37,271 bases of DNA, taken from NCBI GenBank assembly GCA_934193545.1, contig CAKPVL010000014.1:1-37271 (forward strand), written 5' to 3'. Positions 29,101-36,650 of the stretch are shown piece by piece; within the stretch, counting starts at the first letter, position 1; each line of letters opens with the position of its first letter. A model generated the notes under the pieces. It made no database searches and had not been told where the DNA came from. It saw nothing but the letters and a program-made list of their open reading frames with translations. A program made the translations under genes and the position numbers. The DNA comes from an uncultured Granulicatella sp. (GTDB lineage: Bacteria; Bacillota; Bacilli; Lactobacillales; Aerococcaceae).

Positions 29101-32100
29101 TTAACTCATCGTCGTCATCCATTAACTTGTCGCCAGTAATGTCATATTTTTCTTCAGATAAAATGAATTTCTCTGGTTTGAAGTTTGGAGCATTTGGAGG
29201 AGTTACTACGTTGTTGAACTCTTTATCTGGAGCATCTGTTAGTTTTGTGATTAATGCTTTAGCAGTTCCGTCATATTTCACTTCAACAGTAACTTCAGCT
29301 TTCATCTTATCGTAAGTAACTGTTGCGTCAGATCCAGCAACCTCTTCGATAGTGTATTTGTATGTTCCAGCTTGGTTTTTGTTGAATGCTAAAGCTTTGA
29401 ACTTAACGTTTCCGTCTTTATCGTTCTTCACTGTTTCGATTTCAGTACCTTCTGCATCTTTCAATACAAAGCTGAACTCTTGGTCTTTCAACTCACGACC
29501 TTGTAATTTCTTAGTGAAGTTAAATTCTACTTCAACTGGAATGTTTACAACACGTTTTTGAGTTGGTTTTTCTGGAGTCTTAACAGTCTTAGATGTTGGG
29601 TCGTATTGGTTTACTACTTGAACCGCAGTATTTTCAATATCAGCACCAGGTGTTACATCTTCTTTCACTGTTGCTACGATATCAAATTTATAGTAGCGAC
29701 CGAATGCAAATTTAGTAGTATCTAATACTTGAGTATTTTCAGCATCGCCTAAAGATTTTTGTAATGAAGCTTTAGATGTTGCTGTTACAACACCATTATT
29801 CACAGTGATGTCGAATTTATCAGTTACATCTTCACCTGTTACGCTGTCATAAGCTTTCACGTTTGCAGCTTCAACTGTTAATTTAGCTTCATCGTAATCG
29901 TCAGTAATACCAACTGATTGGATGTAGTCTTTGTTTGCTGCGTCAAATTTAGTTGTATCTAACCATACTTGGTACACTAATTTGTCGCCACGTTTAACAG
30001 TCTTCGTATTTAAGTTTTCTGCTTCGTTGTTGCTTGCATCATCAACATATGGGTTCGCATTTGTATCTGCAACTTTATCTGTTAACTCTTTATCGTCATC
30101 CACTAGTTTATCGCCAGTTATATCGAATTTTTCTTTGTTTACGATGAATTTCTCTGGTTTGAACTCTGGAGTTTCTGGAGGAGTTACAGTGTTGTTGAAC
30201 TCTTTATCTGTAGCATCTTTAACCTTAGTTGTAAGAACTTTAGCAGTTCCGTCATAGTTAACTTCAATAGTTACTTCAGCTTTCATTGTATCGTAAGTCA
30301 CTGTCGCATCTGTTCCAGCTACTTCTTCGATCGTGTATTTGTGAGTTCCTACTTCTTTCTTACTGAATTCAAGTGATTTGAACTTAACGTTTCCGTCTTT
30401 GTCGTTCTTCACTGTTTCGATTTCAGTACCTTCTGCATCTTTCAATACAAAGCTGAACTCTTGTTCTTTCAATGTACGGCCTTCAAGTTTCTTAGTGAAG
30501 TTGAAGTCAACTGTCACAGGAACGCTGATCACACGTTTTTGAGTTGGTTTTTCAGGAGTCTTAACAGTCTTAGATGCCGGATCGTATTGGTGAACGATTT
30601 GCGCTGCTGTATTTTCAATATCTGAACCAGCAACAACATCGTCTTTAACAGTTGCTACGATATCAAATTTATAGTAGCGACCGAATGCGAATTTCTCAGT
30701 ATCTAATACTTGTGTATTTTCAGCATCGCCTAAAGATTTTTGTAATGAAGCTTTAGATGTTGCAGTAATCACGCCATTTTCAACTGTAATATCAAATAAA
30801 TTCGTTACTTCTGCGCCAGTCTTGCTGTCGTAAGCTTTGATGTTCGCTTTGTCTACAGTTAATTTAGCTTCATCGTAGTTATCTGTAATTCCTACAGATT
30901 GGATGTTTTGAGTTGCAGTGAAGTTGTTTGTATCTAACCATACTTGGTAAACAACTTTGTCACCACGTTTAACAGTCTTCGTATTTAAGTTTTCTGCTTC
31001 GTTGTTGTCTGTTCCATCTGCGTATGGGTTTGCATTTGTTTCAGCATACTCGTCTGTTAACTCGTTATCGTCATCCATTAATTTATCACCAGTTACATCG
31101 AATTTTTCTTTTGTAACGATGAATTTCTCTGGTTGGAATTCAGGAGTTGTTGGAGGTGTAACAGTGTTGTTGAACTCTTTATCTGGAGCGTCTGTCACGT
31201 TCTTAATTAACGCTTTAGCAGTTCCGTCATAAGAAACTTTAACTGTTACTTCTGCTTTCATCTTATCGTAAGTTACTGTCGCATCTGTTCCAGCTACTTC
31301 TTCGATTGTATATTTGTGAGTTCCCACTTGATCTTTAGTGAATTCAAGTGATTTGAATTTCACGTTTCCATCTTTGTCGTTCTTCACAGTTTCGATTTCA
31401 GTACCTTTTGCGTCTTTCAATACAAAGCTGAACTCTTGGTCTTTCAACGTACGACCTTCAAGTTTCTTCGTAAAGTTAAAATCGACAGAAACTGGAATAT
31501 TCACAACACGTTTTTGAGTTGGTTTTTCTGGTTTTTCAACAGTATTGTTGTATGGATCGTATACGTGAACGATTTGGCTCGCTGTATTTTCGATATCGAT
31601 ACCATCTTTAACAGTTGTTTTGATAGTTGCAGCGATATCAAATTTATAGTAACGGCCGAATTCGAATTTAGTTGTGTCGATGACGCTGTTTTCATTTACA
31701 AATTCTGCTTTAGAAGTTGCACTGATTTTACCGTCTTCTACTTTAATATCGAATTTAGAAGTTACATCTGCACCAGATACGCTATCGTAAACTTTAATTC
31801 CGTCTGTAGTCACATCTAATTTGTCTTCTTCGTAATCGTCAGTGATTCCAACATATTGGATGTTTTGATCTGCAGTGAATTTAGTTGTATCTAACCATAC
31901 TTGGTAGTAGAATTTGTCACCTTTTTTAAGTGTCTTACCGTTGATGTTTTCTGGTTCGTTGTTTGTTGATTTGTCAGCATATGGGTTTGCATTTGTTTCT
32001 GCTACTTCATCTGTTAACTCATTATCATCGTCCATTAGTTTGTCGCCAGTGATATCGAATTTTTCTTTATTCACAACGAATTTCTCTGGTTTGAACTCTG

Positions 32101-34582
32101 GAGTTGTTGGCGGTGGAGTTACTTTGTTGTTGAACTCTTTGTCATCCGCGCCAGTAGCTTTTCCGCCTTCTGAAGCATAAGTTGTTACTGTTGTTAATAC
32201 GTGGCCAGATTTAGACACTGTAACAGTTATGTTTGCTTTCATTGTATCGTAGTCCATACGATCTTCTTTTGTCGCTGGGATTACTTCTTCAACAGTATAT
32301 TTGTGAACGCCGACTTTAGTCTTGTCATAGTTTAATGCTGTAAATGTAACGTTACCATCTGCATCATTTTTCACAGTTTCGATTTCGTTACCTTCTGCAT
32401 CTTTCAATACAAAACTGAACTCTTTATCTTTCAATGGACGACCTTCTAATTTCTTAGTGAAGTCGAATTTAGTTGATACTGGAGGTACTACAAAGTTGTT
32501 GAACTCTTGGTCGTCAGCTTTAGAAGTTTCGCCGCCTTCTGCAGAGTAAGTTACTTTAGTTTTTAATACGCCAGCAGCGTCTTGAGTCACTTCAACAGTC
32601 ATAGTGATTTCCATTGCATCGTAATCAACAGCCGCATCAGAACCTGCTTTTTCTGTAATCTTGTACTTGTAAGTGCCAGGTTTATTGAATGTTAATTCGC
32701 TGAATGAAACTTTACCGTCAGCATTTTGAACTGTTTCTTCGTGTCCATCTGGAGAAGATTTTTGTTCTTTAATTGTGAAGCTGAATTCGCCGTCTACTAA
32801 GTTACGACCTTCTAACGTTTTCTTGAATTCAGGTTTCACTTTAACTGGTTCGATCTTTTCATAGTAGTAAACACGTGGTTTGTATGGTGCTAATGAGTTA
32901 AGTAAGTCAACGTTAATACCGATACCACCTACACCGTCTTCTAATTGTTGATTTGAAGAATTATGTCCGATTCCATCCCCTAAGAAAGGTACGAATACTG
33001 TTTTATACGGTGTATATCCTGCTGCTGTTTGGAATCCAAAATTAACTTCTTTACCATTAGGATAATTTTTGAGAGGAATTGTAGTAAGAGGACTCTTAAC
33101 ATAAGCTAATTCCTCTGTATTATTACTTCCTGGTTTAATTGGTTTTGTTTCGGCAATTAGCATATATCCATCAGTACTCAAAGTACCATCAGAACGTTTA
33201 CTTTGTTGTTTAGGATCTAAAAGATATACACGAACTACAACTGAACCGTCTTCGCCAACTACCTCTTTAATACGTTTAATACCAAAACGGTCAGCGTCCA
33301 TGAATTTAGTTCCAACTACATACGGACGAGAAACAACCCCTGTTGTTGCATCTGGGTCAATCGTTTGATATAAACGATAACCTTCAAATTGACGTTCGCC
33401 TGAAGCGTTGAAGTTTTGTCCTTCCATAGCTTTTAGTGTGTAAGAAGCTAATTCCACTTCGTTTCCATTTGGTTTATATGATTGTGTAGCAGTTTCTGTA
33501 CGGCCTGCTTGATAAGTTGGGTTTGATTTATCTACAACACGATAGTATGTTGCATTATCAACTACTGTAGGAATCTTACCATTTGTATCAGTAATTGTAC
33601 GTCCTTCATAAGCTGGTTCTACAGCGTTAAAAATATCCGTACTAGTACGTGAATTCATCACGTCAGAGAATAATTTCTTCTTCGCACGGTCTTCAGGAGT
33701 ATCCCCTGATTTATTTTCATAAGATTTAATTACAGGATCGATATCATAGTGATATTGGATAAACGGAGCAGTTGAGTTCACTGCACCCTTACCTTCTGTA
33801 AACACACCTACAAGTGTCATTTGTGAATTTGAAGCTTGAGCTGTTTTTTGGAATGAAACATCGCCACTTGTTTTGTTAAGTTTCTTTGTTTCAAGAACTG
33901 TGTTCGTATTCTTATCTACTAATTCAAGAGTTACTTCTTCAGAAGTATCAAATGGTTTAGACGCACGAACATAGTAATTCACACCGTAGCGTTCATTAAA
34001 TCTAGTTAAATCTACTACGTGGAAAGTGTAACCTGAAGTCGCTTTTTTGTAGCTAGCATCTGAAATGTCACGTGATTTTACATTCGCACCGTTAGGATTA
34101 GACATGTCAGGAGTTACTGTTTCGCCATCTTTAAGTGTTGTCTCGACATCAACTGGAGAGTTGTCGCTTCCTTGTGAAGCTGCACGACGAGAACGTGTTC
34201 TTGGAGTTTCCCCTGCTGCTGGTGCTGCAGTTGTTGTTTCTTCTGCAGCTGCTGGTGCTGCAGTTGTTTCTGTTGCTGCTTCTGGAGCTGCAGTTGTTTC
34301 TGCTGCTGCTTCTGGTGCTGCAGTTGTTTCTGTTGCTGCTTCTGGAGCTACAGTTGTTTCTTCTGTAGCCGCTGGTGCTGCAGTTGTTTCAGCCTCAGTA
34401 GTTGCCTCAGCGGTTGTTGCCGGCGCAGCCGCTGTCGTTGTTGCTTCAGCTGCTGTAGCAGATACTTCTTCTGCTGCTACTGCGTTTGTAGCAAAAATCG
34501 TTGTACCTAATAAGACTGAGCATACGCCAATCGTCAATTTACGTAATGAGAAACGTTGACGCTTGCTAAAGATATCTTTCAT
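26102..34582 (-). CDS. giant YSIRK/LPXTG surface adhesin with alternating FctA-like and AgI/II-C2-like domains
   Basis: This 2,826-residue cell-wall protein starts with a YSIRK-like signal (RFSLRKLTIGVCSVLLG, cleavage near residue 36). An Ala/Thr/Glu-rich tract (37-150) follows. Next comes a unique head (about 150-580) with no family I can name. Two FctA/Spy0128-like pilin domains begin near 586 and 705. Six units of about 325 residues begin at 830, 1149, 1474, 1801, 2126 and 2451. Each unit has a domain resembling the antigen I/II C-terminal adhesin fold (PEKF..., YYQVWLDT, IENTA), then an FctA-like domain (FTKKLEGR, YTIEEV, EFNN). The Lys-Glu-Asn triad for internal isopeptide bonds recurs in nearly every FctA unit. 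A Pro-rich hinge, LPKTG (2789-2793), a membrane helix and KKKEDEEE end the protein. I chose the ATG at 34582 after AAAGGAAG; the frame extended to 34678 lacks a ribosome binding site. Confidence 0.92.
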   Translation of the reverse strand: MKDIFSKRQRFSLRKLTIGVCSVLLGTTIFATNAVAAEEVSATAAEATTTAAAPATTAEATTEAETTAAPAATEETTVAPEAATETTAAPEAAAETTAAPEAATETTAAPAAAEETTTAAPAAGETPRTRSRRAASQGSDNSPVDVETTLKDGETVTPDMSNPNGANVKSRDISDASYKKATSGYTFHVVDLTRFNERYGVNYYVRASKPFDTSEEVTLELVDKNTNTVLETKKLNKTSGDVSFQKTAQASNSQMTLVGVFTEGKGAVNSTAPFIQYHYDIDPVIKSYENKSGDTPEDRAKKKLFSDVMNSRTSTDIFNAVEPAYEGRTITDTNGKIPTVVDNATYYRVVDKSNPTYQAGRTETATQSYKPNGNEVELASYTLKAMEGQNFNASGERQFEGYRLYQTIDPDATTGVVSRPYVVGTKFMDADRFGIKRIKEVVGEDGSVVVRVYLLDPKQQSKRSDGTLSTDGYMLIAETKPIKPGSNNTEELAYVKSPLTTIPLKNYPNGKEVNFGFQTAAGYTPYKTVFVPFLGDGIGHNSSNQQLEDGVGGIGINVDLLNSLAPYKPRVYYYEKIEPVKVKPEFKKTLEGRNLVDGEFSFTIKEQKSSPDGHEETVQNADGKVSFSELTFNKPGTYKYKITEKAGSDAAVDYDAMEITMTVEVTQDAAGVLKTKVTYSAEGGETSKADDQEFNNFVVPPVSTKFDFTKKLEGRPLKDKEFSFVLKDAEGNEIETVKNDADGNVTFTALNYDKTKVGVHKYTVEEVIPATKEDRMDYDTMKANITVTVSKSGHVLTTVTTYASEGGKATGADDKEFNNKVTPPPTTPEFKPEKFVVNKEKFDITGDKLMDDDNELTDEVAETNANPYADKSTNNEPENINGKTLKKGDKFYYQVWLDTTKFTADQNIQYVGITDDYEEDKLDVTTDGIKVYDSVSGADVTSKFDIKVEDGKISATSKAEFVNENSVIDTTKFEFGRYYKFDIAATIKTTVKDGIDIENTASQIVHVYDPYNNTVEKPEKPTQKRVVNIPVSVDFNFTKKLEGRTLKDQEFSFVLKDAKGTEIETVKNDKDGNVKFKSLEFTKDQVGTHKYTIEEVAGTDATVTYDKMKAEVTVKVSYDGTAKALIKNVTDAPDKEFNNTVTPPTTPEFQPEKFIVTKEKFDVTGDKLMDDDNELTDEYAETNANPYADGTDNNEAENLNTKTVKRGDKVVYQVWLDTNNFTATQNIQSVGITDNYDEAKLTVDKANIKAYDSKTGAEVTNLFDITVENGVITATSKASLQKSLGDAENTQVLDTEKFAFGRYYKFDIVATVKDDVVAGSDIENTAAQIVHQYDPASKTVKTPEKPTQKRVISVPVTVDFNFTKKLEGRTLKEQEFSFVLKDAEGTEIETVKNDKDGNVKFKSLEFSKKEVGTHKYTIEEVAGTDATVTYDTMKAEVTIEVNYDGTAKVLTTKVKDATDKEFNNTVTPPETPEFKPEKFIVNKEKFDITGDKLVDDDKELTDKVADTNANPYVDDASNNEAENLNTKTVKRGDKLVYQVWLDTTKFDAANKDYIQSVGITDDYDEAKLTVEAANVKAYDSVTGEDVTDKFDITVNNGVVTATSKASLQKSLGDAENTQVLDTTKFAFGRYYKFDIVATVKEDVTPGADIENTAVQVVNQYDPTSKTVKTPEKPTQKRVVNIPVEVEFNFTKKLQGRELKDQEFSFVLKDAEGTEIETVKNDKDGNVKFKALAFNKNQAGTYKYTIEEVAGSDATVTYDKMKAEVTVEVKYDGTAKALITKLTDAPDKEFNNVVTPPNAPNFKPEKFILSEEKYDITGDKLMDDDDELTDEVADTNANPYADKTTNNEAENLNTKTVKRGSKVVYQVWLDTNNFTEKQNIQSVGITDDYDETKLTVDAANVKAYDSKTGADVTDLFDITVNNGVITATSKASLQKSLGDAENTQVLDTTKFAFGRYYKFDIVATVKEDVTGGADIENTATQIVHQYDPTSKSVVTPEKPTQKRVINVPIEVEFNFTKKLEGRELKENEFTFVLKDAKGTEIETVKNDVDGNVKFKAIEYNKDQAGTYKYTIEEVAGTDGTVTYDKMKAEVTVEVKYDGTAKALITKVTDAPDKEFNNTVTPPETPEFQPKKFVVKDEKFDITGDKLADDDKELTDAVTETNANPYADTTDNNEAENLNTKTVKRGDKLVYQVWLDTNNFTEKQNIQSVGITDDYDEAKLTVEAANIKAYDSKTGADVTDLFDITVEDGVIKATSKASLTKSLGDAEDTQVIDTEKFAFGRYYKFDIVATVKEDVAGGSQIENTATQIVHQYDPTSKTVKTPEKPTEKRVNQVPIEVEFDFTKKLEGRELAAGEFSFVLKDAEGTEIETVKNDKDGKIKFSKIEFKKGDEGTHKYTVEEVAGTDATVTYDTMKAEISVEVSYDGTAKILVTKVTDAADKEFNNTVTPPETPEFQPKKFVVKDEKFDTTGDKLVDDDAELTDAVTDTKADPYADKADNNEAENINTSTLKKGDKVVYQVWLDTTKFDANNKDYIQSVGITDNYDEENLTVDVANIKAYDSVTGEDVTAKFDIKVENGVITATSKADLTKSLGDAEDTKVLDTTKFAFGRYYKFDIVATIKETAKDGVDIENTASQTVHQYDPTKKSVEKPEKPTETRVVNIPTKVEFEFTKKLEGRPLKDGEFSFVLKDKDGNVIETVTNDADGKIKFSALTFKRGEEGVYTYTVEEVKGTEEGVTYDTMVATVTVTVAKDGKVLTAVAGLPEDTEFNNTVTPPNTPNTPPQTPPTPGKPELPKTGVEDLSAVFSAASMSLLAGLGLLATGKKKEDEEE
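26284..32095 (-). repeat. six tandem units of about 975 bp within the giant adhesin gene
   Basis: Unit starts (first base of the F[KQ]P[EK]KF codons, minus strand) are 32095, 31138, 30163, 29182, 28207 and 27232. Spacing is 957-981 bp. The units are similar but not identical, with insertions such as a longer SLGDAE segment in the later ones. They are long enough for homologous recombination to change the copy number. Confidence 0.85.
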
Positions 34583-34765
34583 TTGGACACTTCCTTTTCT
34601 TATTATTTTATTTTTGTTCGTGATTTCACAAACAAGACTGCTCGAAAAGACGCAACAGATTTCATACTTTCTACACAATTCACACTATATATAAAATTTG
34701 TTAAAATCTTTTCTACAGCGCATATTCTAATGTAAATAATTTATAAATTCAACCCTACTTTTTTT

Positions 34766-34820
34766 GAAAATGAAGTATGTAAAAATCTATTTTTCCTAGA
34801 AAGTTCATACTTTCATTTTC
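34766..34820. repeat. inverted repeat upstream of the giant adhesin gene
   Basis: GAAAATGAAGTATG (34766-34779) pairs with CATACTTTCATTTTC (34806-34820), with a single extra base and a 26-nt loop. A palindrome TTTGAA-A-TTCAAA lies nearby, at about 34831-34843. Both lie about 185-260 bp before the adhesin start, past the ABC-F terminator. They could be regulator-binding sites. The rest of 34583-34911 is AT-rich, with a possible -10 near 34695 but no clear promoter. Confidence 0.4.
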
Positions 34821-34909
34821 TTTCATGAATTCCGTTTGAAATTCAAATGAATTGAACAAACCCCATAGGCATCGCGTTTTAAGACTATACCTTTTGATTT
34901 TTTGCACAA

Positions 34910-34944
34910 AAAAACAGCGCTCAAAGTATCTTTGAGCACTGTTT
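34910..34944 (-). terminator. terminator of the ABC-F gene
   Basis: On the minus strand a 14-bp stem (34944-34931 with 34925-34912, one G-U pair, 5-nt loop) runs into TTTTTTT. Confidence 0.88.
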
Positions 34945-34993
34945 TGAAAACGGTTGTATCAACTTTCTTCCCTAAAAGTGAAGAATTTAATTT

Positions 34994-36538
34994 TTATGCG
35001 AATTTTGAGAAATCCCAAATATCTGTCACTAATCCTTCGTAAAATTCAGGCTCGTGACACACCATTAATATACTTCCTTTATATTCTTGTAATGCACGTT
35101 TTAACTCATCTTTAGCATCTACGTCTAAGTGGTTTGTAGGTTCGTCAAGTACGAGCACATTTGATTCTTCGTTCATCAACTTACAGAAGCGCACCTTTGC
35201 TTGTTCTCCCCCACTGAGTACTTGCACTTGACTCTCGATATGTTTACTTGTTAATCCACAACGAGCGAGCGCTGCACGTACTTCTGGTTGTGTCATCGAT
35301 GGGAAGGTATCCCAGATTTCTTCTAGGGCTGTCTTACGATTTCCTTTTGGTGTCTCTTGTTCGAAATACCCAAGATCGATATAGTCCCCACGCGTTACTT
35401 TTCCGTTCAACGGCTTAATAATGCCTAATAAACTCTTCAATAGTGTCGTTTTCCCGATACCATTCGCCCCGACAATCGCAATCTTTTGGCCGCGTTCCAT
35501 TTCAAGATTCACATGTCCTGTTAATGGACGGTCGTATCCAATCACTAAGTCTTCGGCTTGGAAGATGTAACGGCCTGGAGCACGAGAAGTCTTGAAGTCG
35601 AATTTTGGTTTCGGCTTCTCGCTGGCTAATTCGATGACTTCCATCTTATCCAGTTTCTTCTGACGAGACATCGCCATATTCCGTGTTGCCACACGCGCCT
35701 TATTACGGTTTACGAAGTCCTTCAAGTCCGCAATCTCTTTTTGTTGACGGTTGTACGCCGCTTCTAGTTGCGATTTCTTCATCGCATACACCTCTTGGAA
35801 CTGATCATAGTCCCCGACATATCGGTTCAACTCTTGATTGTCCATATGATAAATCAAGTTCACAACGCTGTTTAAGAATGGAATATCATGCGAAATGAGG
35901 ATAAATGCATTTTCGTATTCTTGTAAGTAACGCTTCAACCATTCGATATGCTCTACGTCCAAGTAGTTTGTCGGCTCGTCGAGTAATAAAATGTCTGGTT
36001 TTTCTAATAATAGTTTTGCCAGTAACACTTTTGTACGTTGCCCACCACTGAGTTCACTAACATCGCTATCCATCCCAAATGCTGCAACGCCTAATGCACG
36101 CGCTACTTCATCGATTTTAGCATCCAGAATATAGAAGTCGTGGCTATCTAATCGCTCTTGCAACTCGCCCACTTCTTCTAGCATCGCGTTCATCTCGTCT
36201 TCGTTTGCGTCACCCATTGCCATATACAATTCATTAATACGCGCTTCGGCCACGAATAAATCGTCGAAGGCTTTTTGAAGGACGCTGCGAACCGTCATCC
36301 CTGGTTCAAGAACGGTATGTTGGTCCAAGTATCCAACCTTCACATTTTTAGACCATTCGATTTTTCCTTCGTCGGGTTGTAATTGACCTGTCACGATATT
36401 CATGAAGGTTGATTTTCCTTCACCGTTTGCCCCAACAAGCCCGATATGTTCCCCTTTTAATAGACGGAAGCTCACATCATTGAAGATGGCTCTTTCACCG
36501 AAGCCGTGTGTTAATTTTTCTACATTTAAAATACTCAT
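34994..36538 (-). CDS. ABC-F family ATPase (YkpA/YbiT-like)
   Basis: This 514-residue soluble protein has two ABC domains in tandem and no membrane segment, which is the ABC-F plan; such proteins act on the ribosome. Domain 1 has Walker A GANGEGKST, signature LSGGQ and LLLDEPTNYLD. A charged linker (about 250-310, with QKEIADLKDFVNRNKARVATR) matches the P-site tRNA interaction motif region. Domain 2 has GANGIGKTT, LSGGEQAKVRF and VLDEPTNHLD. Length and the start ILNVEKLTHGFGERAIF fit the YkpA/YbiT housekeeping branch better than antibiotic-resistance ABC-Fs, which usually have longer linkers. I chose the ATG at 36538 with AAGGAG upstream. Confidence 0.9.
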   Translation of the reverse strand: MSILNVEKLTHGFGERAIFNDVSFRLLKGEHIGLVGANGEGKSTFMNIVTGQLQPDEGKIEWSKNVKVGYLDQHTVLEPGMTVRSVLQKAFDDLFVAEARINELYMAMGDANEDEMNAMLEEVGELQERLDSHDFYILDAKIDEVARALGVAAFGMDSDVSELSGGQRTKVLLAKLLLEKPDILLLDEPTNYLDVEHIEWLKRYLQEYENAFILISHDIPFLNSVVNLIYHMDNQELNRYVGDYDQFQEVYAMKKSQLEAAYNRQQKEIADLKDFVNRNKARVATRNMAMSRQKKLDKMEVIELASEKPKPKFDFKTSRAPGRYIFQAEDLVIGYDRPLTGHVNLEMERGQKIAIVGANGIGKTTLLKSLLGIIKPLNGKVTRGDYIDLGYFEQETPKGNRKTALEEIWDTFPSMTQPEVRAALARCGLTSKHIESQVQVLSGGEQAKVRFCKLMNEESNVLVLDEPTNHLDVDAKDELKRALQEYKGSILMVCHEPEFYEGLVTDIWDFSKFA

Positions 36539-36567
36539 CAACGTTCTCCTTAAGTTTTCTCTGGGTC

Positions 36568-36595
36568 ATTGTATCATAGTTTGCGATAAATTCAA
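36568..36595 (-). promoter_or_regulatory. promoter of the ABC-F gene
   Basis: On the minus strand TTGAAT (36595-36590), a 16-bp spacer and TACAAT (36573-36568), with an extended TGA before the -10. Confidence 0.6.
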
Positions 36596-36608
36596 AAAAA
36601 GCCAAAAG

Positions 36609-36645
36609 AAATACGGAGCAAGAAACGAATTCCTACTCCGCATTT
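36609..36645 (-). terminator. terminator of the right-end ABC exporter, resembling hairpin 2 of the element family
   Basis: On the minus strand AAATGCGGAG (36645-36636) pairs with CTCCGTATTT (36618-36609), and the inner GGAA/TTTC also pair; ATTTCTTTT follows. The sequence GCGGAGTAGGAA and the matching 3' side are almost the same as hairpin 2 of element copy 1 read on its minus strand. Confidence 0.6.
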
Positions 36646-36650
36646 TTCTA

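Noticed and set aside
26284..32095. Tandem repeats considered as a CRISPR or satellite array
   Set aside because: The period is about 975 bp, in frame, and encodes defined protein domains; there are no spacers.
26451..34559. Series of plus-strand ORFs opposite the giant adhesin
   Set aside because: They recur with the repeat unit and are antisense shadows of a biased, repetitive coding sequence; they lack ribosome binding sites.
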